Shown here in pieces: positions 53,722-62,312 of a stretch of DNA of 64,000 nt (the first letter of the stretch is position 1; each line of letters opens with the position of its first letter). A program made the position numbers and the translations under genes. The DNA is from Pyrinomonadaceae bacterium (GTDB lineage Bacteria > Acidobacteriota > Blastocatellia > Pyrinomonadales > Pyrinomonadaceae). The stretch is taken from contig JAIBCB010000003.1 in NCBI GenBank assembly GCA_019694355.1, positions 124,001-188,000 on the forward strand, given 5' to 3'. Below the pieces are notes generated by a model. That model saw only the letters and a program-made list of their open reading frames with translations. It did no database searches and had not been told where the DNA came from.

Positions 53722-54336
53722 ATGGTTAATCTTATTCCGCCGCCGGAAGATGTTATGCAGATCTTGGCCGAGACAGGCGCGTATCGCCGCGGCCACTTCA
53801 TTTACCCGAACGGTAAGCACGCTTCGCATTATTTTCAGATGCCGCTCGCTTTTCGCTATTACGACAATGCACGCATCTTGTCCGTCGCGCTCAGTCGGCT
53901 ATTCCGTATGGAAAAGGCGATCGCGAGCCAATTGCCAAAGGTGTCGGTCATCAGCCCAAGCCCGGGCGGCATTATGGTCGCCTTCGGCGTACGCGAAGCT
54001 CTCGGCGCGCAGCAGATCTATTGGGCGGAAATGGAGAACGGCACACGGCAGTTCCGTCAATTCCTATCAGAATACGAAGTCTATCCTGCGATCATCGTTG
54101 ACGACATAAATCGCTCTGGCAAAGCGATCACGGAGACCATTGCGCTCGTGAAAGAGCTCGGCACAAAGGTGATCGGTATCGGCACGGTTGCGAAATTCGA
54201 GGACGCACCGAACGAATACGACGGAATCGCTGCTAAGTCCCTTCTGAGCTTCGATGTGAACTTCTACGATTCAGAGGAAGAGTGGAAAAATTCCCGAAGT
54301 GCGACAAACGCCGAGGAAGAAAAGGTCAGATACTAA
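53722..54336 (+). CDS. Orotate phosphoribosyltransferase-like protein
   Basis: 204 residues from ATG 53722 with a GGGAG site. DVMQILAETGAYRRGHFIYPNGKHASHYFQMPLA resembles the PyrE N-terminus, and AIIVDDINRSGKAITETIALVKELG is the PRPP-binding motif in a shifted form (VDDINRSG where PyrE has EDVTTTG). It could be PyrE or a related phosphoribosyltransferase. The upstream neighbour is NUDIX. Confidence 0.7.
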   Translation: MVNLIPPPEDVMQILAETGAYRRGHFIYPNGKHASHYFQMPLAFRYYDNARILSVALSRLFRMEKAIASQLPKVSVISPSPGGIMVAFGVREALGAQQIYWAEMENGTRQFRQFLSEYEVYPAIIVDDINRSGKAITETIALVKELGTKVIGIGTVAKFEDAPNEYDGIAAKSLLSFDVNFYDSEEEWKNSRSATNAEEEKVRY

Positions 54337-54415
54337 TTGTGAATGGTTAATAGTAAATAGTGGTGGTTTGATGTGACATCGACGTCACTATTAACGATTT
54401 ACCATTCACAATTCT
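54337..54415. repeat. Long imperfect palindrome between converging genes
   Basis: AATTGTGAATGGTTAATAG at the left end mirrors CCATTCACAATT with CTATTAACG at the right; the middle TGACATCGACGTCA is a further palindrome. It fills the gap between the phosphoribosyltransferase and recR and may end both transcripts. Related text occurs at 55031-55155 and in both dispersed repeats. Confidence 0.6.
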
Positions 54416-55030
54416 CTATATCTCATGCCGGTTGGTCAGGGCCTTGTCCATCGTTACCTCATCAACAAACTCGAGGTCGGAGCCGACCGGCATTCCCATC
54501 GCGATCCGCGTAACGCGAACTCCCAAAGGTTTTAATAGACGCGCTATGTAATTTGCGGTCGCTTCGCCCTCGGTCGTCGGGTTCGTTGCGACGATGATCT
54601 CTTTTACCTCGACGCCGTCATTATTCTCCGGCCGCAGCCTCGGCAGCAGATTGTTGAGCATAAGCTCGTCAGGCCCGATGCCGCGGATCGGCGACAACGA
54701 GCCGTGCAGAATGTGATAGAGCCCTTTGTACGAACGTGTTTTTTCGACGGCGACGAGATTGTACGGCTCCTCGACAATGCAGATCTGTGAACGGTCGCGT
54801 TTGGGATTTGCGCAGTAAAGACACGGATCGACATCCGTCAAATTGTTGCAAACCGAACAGAAGACGATCCGTTCTTTGACCTCAAGCAGCGAACGCGCAA
54901 AGGCCGCAACATCGGCCTCCGGCTGCCGCAGAACATAGAACGCAAGGCGCTGTGCAGACTTCCCGCCGATGCCAGGCAAGCGTTTGAATTCGTCGATCAG
55001 TTTTGCGACCGGTTCTGAATAATCAAGCAT
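54416..55030 (-). CDS. recR: Recombination protein RecR
   Basis: 204 residues. LIDEFKRLPGIGGKSAQRLAFYVL (helix-hairpin-helix), the zinc finger CSVCNNLTDVDPCLYC, the Toprim domain (ICIVEEPYNLVAVEKT, IIVATNPTTEGEATANYIA) and the C-terminal GSDLEFVDEVTMDKAL. Works with RecFO at gaps. ybaB is 125 bases upstream, the usual neighbour; dnaX is absent. Confidence 0.96.
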   Translation of the reverse strand: MLDYSEPVAKLIDEFKRLPGIGGKSAQRLAFYVLRQPEADVAAFARSLLEVKERIVFCSVCNNLTDVDPCLYCANPKRDRSQICIVEEPYNLVAVEKTRSYKGLYHILHGSLSPIRGIGPDELMLNNLLPRLRPENNDGVEVKEIIVATNPTTEGEATANYIARLLKPLGVRVTRIAMGMPVGSDLEFVDEVTMDKALTNRHEI

Positions 55031-55155
55031 AAGACTTGTAATGGTGAATTGTGAACGGTCAATGGTGAGCTTCTTAACGCTAAGAGCGATTGCTTCACCA
55101 CAAAATGATCAGCGATCGGGCGATTCACCATTCACAATTAACCATTCACCATTGC
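55031..55155. repeat. Inverted-repeat spacer between ybaB and recR
   Basis: AATGGTGAATTGTGAACGG near 55039 mirrors CCATTCACAATTAACCATTC near 55128. Same vocabulary as the palindrome at 54337. No gene. Confidence 0.5.
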
Positions 55156-55461
55156 CTACATCATTCCCGGCGGGAGCATTCCGCCGAGTTGGCCTTTGAG
55201 TGATTCTTCGACCTTGCGGCGGGCTTCGTTAAGGGCGGCAACGGTAAGATCCTGGATCATTTCGACATCGCCGTCCTTAATTAGGTCGGGTGAGATCGTA
55301 ACAGCGAGGACCTCAAAATCGCCACGCATTTTTACCGTAACAACACCGCCGCCGGCCGCCGCCTCAACGACCAAATTCTTCATCTCGCGGCTCATCTGCT
55401 CCTGCATCTGCTGAGCCTGCCGCATCATCGAACCGAGATCCATTCCACCTGGAAGTTTCAT
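55156..55461 (-). CDS. ybaB: Nucleoid-associated protein YbaB/EbfC
   Basis: 101 residues. GSMMRQAQQMQEQMSREMKNLVVEAAAGGGVVTVKMRGDFEVLAVTISPDL is the family pattern, ending in a Gly/Met-rich tail. Binds DNA as a tweezer-like dimer. Paired with recR. Confidence 0.93.
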   Translation of the reverse strand: MKLPGGMDLGSMMRQAQQMQEQMSREMKNLVVEAAAGGGVVTVKMRGDFEVLAVTISPDLIKDGDVEMIQDLTVAALNEARRKVEESLKGQLGGMLPPGMM

Positions 55462-55825
55462 AAATATTCGTACTCCTTTTTGCGAAAAGGCGCGCTTCCC
55501 GCGTGTGCAGTAAGTTTAGCATTTACGGCCACCGCTTAACGAAAGTCCGGTTTCGTCGGTCTTTGCGCCTTTGCGTTTCTGTGGAAACCTCGATTTCCGA
55601 ACTCCCGCAGAGCAGTCGCGGCAGGATTATCCGTTAAGGCTATCTAGTCCGTTACCTTGCCTTCTGGGCTTTCGGCATTCTCTGCAACTCTGCGACTCTG
55701 CGGGAACCTCAATTCCGAACTCCCGCAGAGACGCAGAGAGATGAATATCGTTACAACGATCTCAAGCAGACTACGCTCAGTATATGCACTCGATGTGCTC
55801 TGCCGTGGACGGCATTTCGGCGTCT
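55462..55825. other. Gene-free stretch with short repeats
   Basis: Contains two related copies of a CTCGATTTCCGAACTCCCGC / CTCAATTCCGAACTCCCGC sequence (near 55589 and 55708) and CTGCGACTCTGCGGGAA-type text that also occurs near 18425 and 25050. No supported gene. Confidence 0.5.
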
Positions 55826-57754
55826 CTACATAACCTTCGACGGCCGGATCCGCAGGAAGATCTGCCAACCGCCGTGCTGCGTACCCCCATAGACGGGTGT
55901 TAGCGATGCAGGGTTCGAGTTTGCCGTAAGCATACCTCCAAGCCCGACATCGACGCCTTTTTGACTATAGATGTCGCGCACATAGCCGATCGAATAGGCT
56001 CCGACCCAATACATCGGGCCGTGATACGAGTGATCGAGAACCAGTTCGTGAGCAGATTTCTCTACGCGTTCGAGGCGGCCAAAGATCGCGTTCTTTTGGA
56101 AATCGAAATTGCTCTCGAAAAGGAATGCGTTCGAACGTTCGCCGTTGCCGTAGTTCTGCCCCCAAACGAAGCTGCTCGCCCAATTCTTGTCCTTCCCGAA
56201 GGGCTTGTTATAGATCGCTGAAGCCGTCGTTCTTCGAAGGATCTTTAGCTCGGGTTCGAGCGGTTCGGGGTTTCGCAAGTATCCGTGCGAGATCTGAAAT
56301 GACAGATCGCGCGTCGGATTCCACGAAAGGCGTCCGCTGAATGAATTCAAACGCGGCTTGTCGAACGCCCAGCGGTTCTCGTCCGGTTCGGTACCGTTGA
56401 ATGCACTTGCTTCGAGCTTCACTTTGCCGAATGACACGCCCGCGGTTACGACGCCCCACGTGATATGCGTTGCGTCCTGCCAATGGTGCGAGATCGGTGC
56501 GTCCGGATTGTTCGCCCCCGATGTCCGGTGCATGAACATGGTGGGCCCAAGTGCAGGTTCGCCGGGCAGTCCCGCATAGAAGAAGACCGAGCGCTTGTCG
56601 TCAAATTTATACGAATAGGTGAACGCGAGTTCGGAGACAAGATCGTGCGGATGCTGGCGATCGTGGACCGGCTGGCCGTGAAACTGTTCGCCGCTTTGAT
56701 AAAGAAGCGGATAGCCGTAACCACGCTGCGTCAACGCATCGACGCTTAGCATCGTGCGAATTCCGATCTGGCCTTTCTTTCCTGCAGACCGCGAATACAT
56801 TGCCATAAGCATATTCGGCGCATCAAAACGCGAACGTGAGCCTTTGCCAGCGACTGAAACATCGCGGGACGAGCCGATCGTGGTGTAACGCACGAATGCC
56901 GAACCCATCAGCATGAACATTCCGCCGTCCTTGAAATGCTTCATATAGGCGTACATCGGCGTCGAATCCGGTGCCCAAGCCGTGCCCGAACTCTCACGGC
57001 TCATCGGATCGCCGATATTAACGGTCGAGGCCATTCCCATACCGCCGTGGCCTGCATTATCCATTCCCGGCATATTGTGGCCGCTATGGTCCGGCTCGGC
57101 AGATGGTGTCGGCGTCGGCGTGGGCGTCGTCTTGTCGCTGCCCATCATCATCTTGTGATGATCGTGGCCTGCGGGCATTGACTCCATCGCAGGCATCTTC
57201 TCGCTTGCGGCACCGACATTGATCGTTCCCCACATTCCGCCTTTTGCATGTCCTGTAACGCTGCAAAAATATTTGAAACTGCCCGCTTCATTCGCCTGTA
57301 TGACGAGCTCTTGCGCATGCCAGGTCTTACCGCTCCCGGCCGGTTCGAGCTTTACAGAACCGGCGGTCATCGCAACCGTCGGGTCGGCCGCGAACTCGCC
57401 CATCACATGCCCGATCCGCAGATCGTGCCACATATCGCTGTCCTTGTTAATGATAAGGATCTTGAGACGTGCTCCTTCCGGCACAACAAGGGTCGGATTT
57501 CGCATTCCCTGAATGCGGAACGAAAGCATATCGCTCTCGGGGCCGGTCGCCACAACGAGGCGTATCTCATTTTTTGTAAAAGTAAGCGTTCCCTCGCCTT
57601 TTACGCCGAGGTCCCGCGTCTTCTCTGCCGCAAGCAATTCATCAAAGGTAACAGTCCTCGTCACGCCCGAAACCAGCGTGAAAGGCCTATGCTGTGCGAA
57701 CACGGCCGTCGCATAGATCGAGACGATCACCGCAAATAATAAAAACTTCTTCAC
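55826..57754 (-). CDS. Cupredoxin fused to an outer-membrane beta-barrel
   Basis: 642 residues. Signal peptide (MKKFLLFAVIVSIYATAVFA). Residues 25-180 are a cupredoxin with a complete type-1 copper site: H110, C164, H169, M174. Residues 185-240 form a His/Met-rich, Pro-Thr linker (HDHHKMMMG, HSGHNMPGMDNAGHGGMGM). From 250 on, alternating strands with aromatic ends (LRIRPSKVM) look like an outer-membrane barrel. A role in copper handling is likely. The 57894 gene upstream may be a partner. Confidence 0.75.
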   Translation of the reverse strand: MKKFLLFAVIVSIYATAVFAQHRPFTLVSGVTRTVTFDELLAAEKTRDLGVKGEGTLTFTKNEIRLVVATGPESDMLSFRIQGMRNPTLVVPEGARLKILIINKDSDMWHDLRIGHVMGEFAADPTVAMTAGSVKLEPAGSGKTWHAQELVIQANEAGSFKYFCSVTGHAKGGMWGTINVGAASEKMPAMESMPAGHDHHKMMMGSDKTTPTPTPTPSAEPDHSGHNMPGMDNAGHGGMGMASTVNIGDPMSRESSGTAWAPDSTPMYAYMKHFKDGGMFMLMGSAFVRYTTIGSSRDVSVAGKGSRSRFDAPNMLMAMYSRSAGKKGQIGIRTMLSVDALTQRGYGYPLLYQSGEQFHGQPVHDRQHPHDLVSELAFTYSYKFDDKRSVFFYAGLPGEPALGPTMFMHRTSGANNPDAPISHHWQDATHITWGVVTAGVSFGKVKLEASAFNGTEPDENRWAFDKPRLNSFSGRLSWNPTRDLSFQISHGYLRNPEPLEPELKILRRTTASAIYNKPFGKDKNWASSFVWGQNYGNGERSNAFLFESNFDFQKNAIFGRLERVEKSAHELVLDHSYHGPMYWVGAYSIGYVRDIYSQKGVDVGLGGMLTANSNPASLTPVYGGTQHGGWQIFLRIRPSKVM

Positions 57755-57893
57755 GTTATTACTCCTTTCCCGTGCGGGAAAATACTATGACCTGCCGAGC
57801 GTTCATATCGTTCGGCATCAGACACGCAACGCCTTTCGCTCTTTAGACGAATTTTGCACGCGCGCGTGTAAATTGAAACTTTGTCTTACTGAT

Positions 57894-58304
57894 CTAAGCC
57901 CATCGCGGAGGACCGCGAGGACGCCTGAGGTCAGGTTCGTAGAAACGCGGAGATATGTTTTCTGAACGTTCGATCTTTGGGAAGGTTTGCCCGGCGGAAG
58001 GGCTCGCGATCGGAACGGTCGCCCTTTCAGCAAGGGCGATAGCATCCTTAACGGTCTTTTCCGGTGTGGATTTATCCGCGATCGACGGCTTTTCCGCAAA
58101 AACGCAGATGCAGTCGCTCTCGGCGGCAAGTCCTTCGAAGGCTTGGGAGCTAGAGCTTAAAGGTTCGTGGCAGGAAGATGCCGACGCAACGGCCTTCTCT
58201 TCGTGATGCCCACAAAGGCAGGTTGGAGCCGAAAGCGCCAATAGCGACAGCACCACGAGCAACGCGGGCAAGATCGTCTTCAACCTGTATTCGTGCCTCA
58301 TCAT
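57894..58304 (-). CDS. Small secreted Cys-rich protein
   Basis: 136 residues. Signal-peptide-like start (ILPALLVVLSLLALSAPTCLCG), then a His/Cys cluster (CGHHEEKAVASASSCHEP, SDCICVFAEK) and a disordered C-terminus (PRGPPRWA). Its position 139 bases before the cupredoxin gene and its metal-like residues suggest copper binding; family not recognised. Confidence 0.55.
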   Translation of the reverse strand: MMRHEYRLKTILPALLVVLSLLALSAPTCLCGHHEEKAVASASSCHEPLSSSSQAFEGLAAESDCICVFAEKPSIADKSTPEKTVKDAIALAERATVPIASPSAGQTFPKIERSENISPRFYEPDLRRPRGPPRWA

Positions 58305-58446
58305 CGAAACCTTTTGATTATATCAACCGAAAAGGGGAAGAATAAAGAGAAAAGGCCACGGGCTTCATGGCCCGCCTATGAAAAGCATCGAACCGTGATA
58401 AAATTTCACGAGATCTTAGGTCATATTTATTGAGGATGCCTGCCTT

Positions 58447-59250
58447 ATGAAACACTGCCCGAATTGCGACGCGACGTATGACGAGGAAGTGATCCGTTTT
58501 TGTACAAAAGACGGAACGCCGCTGATCGAGGATGTTGAGCCGCAGTTCTCGGCATTGCCCAGTGAGAGTTTGCCGCGGCCATCGACGCCGCTAGATCCGC
58601 TCCCGACCGAAGATGACGACGCCGGTGAGGTGACCGTGATTCGCCAGGCGGGCAGTACGCCAGTGGTTCCGCCGCCACCGCCTTCGATAGAAGAGTTGAA
58701 TGCGGCCGTCCCGCCGCCGCGTTCAGGCGAGAGGATCGTGATCTCAACAGCGCCTGAACCTCAGCAGCAATACCAACAACAGGTTCGCCCGGCACAGCAG
58801 CGTCCGCCCCAGGGATATTACGCACCGCCGCCGCCGAATACGATGAAGACGGTCGTCTTGACCGTGATCGCAACGCTTCTTGTTGTTGCGGTCGGCGCCC
58901 TGCTTTATTCATTCCTTCGCCGCGACACGCCGGCCGCGAACACGAACACGAATTCGATCTTTGCAAATCAGAATGCGAACCTGAACTCGAACGTCGGCTT
59001 TGATTCGAATTTCAACTTCAACGCGATGCCGCCGATGCCTTCGCCGAATTTGAATGTAAATACGAATGCGAACGTAAAAACGCCGACACCGACACCAAAG
59101 CCTTCGCCGAGCCCGACCGAGACGCCCGAAGAAACTCCGACACCCGAGCGTTCACCGACACCAAGGCCTTCAATGACGCCGCGACCGAGCATTTCGCCGA
59201 CGCCGCGACAAGGCCCGCGTCCGACGCCGAATCCGGATAACGACGACTAA
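58447..59250 (+). CDS. Zinc-ribbon membrane protein with low-complexity tail
   Basis: 267 residues. CPNCDATYDEEVIRFCTKDG is a zinc ribbon (three Cys and a fourth ligand unclear); a Pro/Gln-rich cytoplasmic region, one transmembrane helix (VVLTVIATLLVVAVGALLYSFL), then Asn-rich (NANLNSNVGFDSN) and Pro/Thr-rich tails outside. No catalytic domain. Ends nine bases before the converging S8 gene. Confidence 0.65.
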   Translation: MKHCPNCDATYDEEVIRFCTKDGTPLIEDVEPQFSALPSESLPRPSTPLDPLPTEDDDAGEVTVIRQAGSTPVVPPPPPSIEELNAAVPPPRSGERIVISTAPEPQQQYQQQVRPAQQRPPQGYYAPPPPNTMKTVVLTVIATLLVVAVGALLYSFLRRDTPAANTNTNSIFANQNANLNSNVGFDSNFNFNAMPPMPSPNLNVNTNANVKTPTPTPKPSPSPTETPEETPTPERSPTPRPSMTPRPSISPTPRQGPRPTPNPDNDD

Positions 59251-59259
59251 ACTTTTCTT

Positions 59260-60648
59260 TTATTCTTGCTTGCGGTTTGCGGTCTCGACTGCGGCCTCGA
59301 CCGCTTTACGCGCGTCGACGACGCCCCAGCCTTGCCGATCAACCTCATAGAGCGGCAGGCGTTCTGCGGTCGCGATGAGAATGCTCTTGACCTCTGAAGG
59401 CGTGAGGCGTGGATTTGCCTCGATCATCTGTGCCGCAACAGATGAGACGATCGGTGCGGCAAAGCTCGTTCCGTCAACATACTTGTAATGCGCCGTAATG
59501 ACGTTCTCGCGGCGGATCTTAAGCAGGATGATCTGGCGTATGCTGTGCGGTTCACGGTCTGCAGCGGCGTCGAGTTCGGGATCGATGCCGGAATACTTTT
59601 CAATGATGTCGTAAAGCTCTTCGTCGGGGGCATTGTCCAGAAGGCTCAGCAATTCTGCCTGCGCGGCAGTGGGCGTGTTCGGCAAGATCGGCGCCGGAAC
59701 CCAGATCGACGACGCGATCACTTCCGGTTTCTGCAAGCCGTCAACCGTAGGCCCGTAGGACGAGCGATACATACCGCGTCGAGCACGATTGAGCGAGTTG
59801 TGATCGTCCAGACCTCCGATCGCGATGCACGAAGGCGCACTTGCCGGCGGTACAACGGGATGGCCCGGAATGTGGCCCGCATTCCCGACCGCGCAGACGA
59901 CAAGGATGCCTTCGCGTGAACATTCTTCGACCGCCTGCGATACCGGATCGTTAAGATAGCTCGCAACGCCATCGCCACCAGCGGAGATATTCACGATCCG
60001 AATGTCATATTTTTTGCGGTGTTCGAGAACCCAGTTGAGCCCGTCGAGAATATTCTGATCGGAGATTCTGCCCGTGCGCGCAAGCTTGACCAAAACGACA
60101 TCCGAATCGCACGCGATGCCGCGATAGAAGCCATTGGAAAGTGAACCGTTGCCCGCGGCAACGACCGAGGTCATCATTCCGTGCCAGCTCGCAACATCGG
60201 GTTCAAAGAGGGTGGTGAGGTCGCCGTCCTCGTCCAGCAAGTTGCGATAGGCGATGATGCGGTTCTCGGGTGTCGTGAGATCGACATGCGGATAAAAACC
60301 GGAATCGAGGAAGGCGATCGTTACACCTTTGCCTGTGTATCTGGTGTCGGCGTCGAGCCGAAGAGGCGTCGAGAGGACGTGCGAACCGTCTTTCTGGACG
60401 GCAGCGTCCTTTATTATCTCGTCCTTTGCCCGCGTAAAAAGATCTGCGCAACGCGTGCAGACCGCTGAAAAGTCGCCAACGTCCGGCGCGTTCGCACGGA
60501 TCAGCTTGGCGATGTCCTCCGGCAGATTTGCGAGCGAAGTCCACTCACCGCGAGCATCGCGTGAGCACACCGGGCATGCGGTTGTTGGCCGTAGAGTGTC
60601 TATTTTTGTCTTATCGCGGCTTGCGGCCGCAGGTTCGATGGCGGGCAT
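59260..60648 (-). CDS. Subtilisin-like (S8) protease with N-terminal zinc ribbon
   Basis: 462 residues, no signal peptide, so probably intracellular. C25, C28, C64 and C67 form a zinc ribbon. The catalytic triad is complete: D115 (AFLDSGF), H156 (WHGMMTS) and S395 (GTSFAAP); NISAGGDG and AVGNAGHIPGHP form the oxyanion region. An acidic insert (DNAPDEELYDIIEKYSGIDPE) lies before the Ser. Substrate unknown. Confidence 0.9.
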   Translation of the reverse strand: MPAIEPAAASRDKTKIDTLRPTTACPVCSRDARGEWTSLANLPEDIAKLIRANAPDVGDFSAVCTRCADLFTRAKDEIIKDAAVQKDGSHVLSTPLRLDADTRYTGKGVTIAFLDSGFYPHVDLTTPENRIIAYRNLLDEDGDLTTLFEPDVASWHGMMTSVVAAGNGSLSNGFYRGIACDSDVVLVKLARTGRISDQNILDGLNWVLEHRKKYDIRIVNISAGGDGVASYLNDPVSQAVEECSREGILVVCAVGNAGHIPGHPVVPPASAPSCIAIGGLDDHNSLNRARRGMYRSSYGPTVDGLQKPEVIASSIWVPAPILPNTPTAAQAELLSLLDNAPDEELYDIIEKYSGIDPELDAAADREPHSIRQIILLKIRRENVITAHYKYVDGTSFAAPIVSSVAAQMIEANPRLTPSEVKSILIATAERLPLYEVDRQGWGVVDARKAVEAAVETANRKQE

Positions 60649-60732
60649 CGTTCTTTAGCGTTTCAAGTTTTCCACAATCGTTGGGTAAAATCAACGAACA
60701 GAAGAACTTAATATCACGCGAACAGGAAGACC

Positions 60733-61023
60733 ATGCTGACTCATATCGTTTGTTGGAAATATCGGCCGGAAGTTCAGGACGAAGAAAGAGAAGCCCACGT
60801 GGCGAGCCTGAACGCTCTTGTCGGCGTAATTCCTGAGATCGAGACCTTTGCGACCGGACGTGACATTATCGGCCTTGAACGCTCGTTCGACACGGGCCTT
60901 GTCGCGACCTTTGCCGACCGCGACGCGCTTGATCGGTACACGGTTCACCCCGAACACCAGAAGGTCGCCGATCTTGGCAAAAAGCTCGCTGAACGGGCTG
61001 TTTCTGTTGATTTTGTTTCATAA
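60733..61023 (+). CDS. Dabb-family (stress-responsive A/B barrel) protein
   Basis: 96 residues. MLTHIVCWKYRPEVQDEEREAHVASLNAL and LDRYTVHPEHQKVADLGKKL are the Dabb pattern, a dimeric alpha-beta barrel. Its TAA touches the GTG of the PHP gene. Confidence 0.88.
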   Translation: MLTHIVCWKYRPEVQDEEREAHVASLNALVGVIPEIETFATGRDIIGLERSFDTGLVATFADRDALDRYTVHPEHQKVADLGKKLAERAVSVDFVS

Positions 61024-62226
61024 GTGAAGCTTGTAAAGCGCATTCTGATCGTTCTCGCTGTGCTTGCGGTACTGTCGCAGGTGCCTTTTGCGTATCGGCG
61101 TTATGTTTTCGGCGAAACGGCGGACAAGATCGCATCGGACAACGGGGCGAGGCGGCAGGTTGAGGATGCAAGGTTCGACGAGTACACCGGCATTATTCAC
61201 GCACATTCGGCGATAGGCGGCCACAGCAAAGCAACCTTCGATGAGCTTATTTCGGGAGCAAATGCCGCCGGATTGAACTTTGTCGTAATGACAGAGCATT
61301 GGTCGGACGCATTTGATACATCGGCGATGACGCTTAGCGGTTTTCACGGAAACACGCTTTTTGTCGCGGGCAATGAGATCGATACGGCCGACGACGACCG
61401 TTTGCTGATGGTGCCGGGAAGCGCTGATTCTGCGGGTTTGAGACGCCTTTCGACACGTGATGTCGTCAAAAAACTGCATGATGAGCAGCGACTCGCGCTC
61501 GTTACATATCCTGAGAGATTTCATTCGTGGCGGGCAGACATTGACGGCGTCGAGGTCTTTAACCTGCACACCGCGGCGAAAAGCATTAACCGGTTTACCG
61601 CTCTTTTTGATCTCATTTGGTCCGGTTCGAGCTATCCTGAACTTGTCTTTGCACGCTCTTTTACGCGGCCGGATGAGAATCTCGCAAAATTTGACTCATA
61701 TGCGGCGGAAGACAAGACGACCTTGTTCGCCGGCACAGATGCTCATTCGAATATCGGATTCTATCTGCTTGGCGATGAGGCCGGGCATCGGTTCTTTGGC
61801 GTAAAGCTCGACCCGTATGAGCGGATGTTCCGCATAATGCACGTTCACGCACTCATCCCAAAAGGGACGCCGCTTTCGCAGGAAAGCTTGCTTGCCGCCG
61901 TAGCCGATGGCCGCGTATTTGTTGGCATTGATGCACTTGGCGACTCCTCCGGGTTTAGGTTCCGCTTTGGTGACAGAACAATGGGCGAGCGTGCCTCAAT
62001 CTCAGAATCCGGGACGCTGACGGTCGATATTCCGCTAAAAAGCCGCGTGATCCTCTACAAAAACGGTCAAAAAGCGGCGGAAGACTCGGGCAACGACCAT
62101 TTTGAGTTCAAGCCGGATGGACCAGGCGTTTACCGCGTTGAGGTTTACCGCGAGGGCCTTGGAATGGCATATCAGGCGATGCCGTGGATAATGTCGAATC
62201 CGATCTATATCGCCCCTGCGTCTTAA
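61024..62226 (+). CDS. PHP-domain phosphoesterase-like protein with signal anchor
   Basis: 400 residues from GTG 61024. N-terminal hydrophobic anchor (ILIVLAVLAVLSQVPFA), then a PHP domain: IHAHSAIGGHSKATFDELISGANAAGLNFVVMTEHWSD and FAGTDAHSNIGFYLLGD supply the His/Asp metal ligands. A C-terminal beta domain follows. Export makes a nucleic-acid or signalling substrate outside the cytoplasm likely; the substrate is unknown. Confidence 0.82.
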   Translation: MKLVKRILIVLAVLAVLSQVPFAYRRYVFGETADKIASDNGARRQVEDARFDEYTGIIHAHSAIGGHSKATFDELISGANAAGLNFVVMTEHWSDAFDTSAMTLSGFHGNTLFVAGNEIDTADDDRLLMVPGSADSAGLRRLSTRDVVKKLHDEQRLALVTYPERFHSWRADIDGVEVFNLHTAAKSINRFTALFDLIWSGSSYPELVFARSFTRPDENLAKFDSYAAEDKTTLFAGTDAHSNIGFYLLGDEAGHRFFGVKLDPYERMFRIMHVHALIPKGTPLSQESLLAAVADGRVFVGIDALGDSSGFRFRFGDRTMGERASISESGTLTVDIPLKSRVILYKNGQKAAEDSGNDHFEFKPDGPGVYRVEVYREGLGMAYQAMPWIMSNPIYIAPAS

Positions 62227-62312
62227 ACTTTAGGGCGGGCAAACGAAATCGAACTTCAAATCATCTTAAACAACGCAACATTAGAAGCAATATTTTGCGG
62301 TTTAACACGAAA

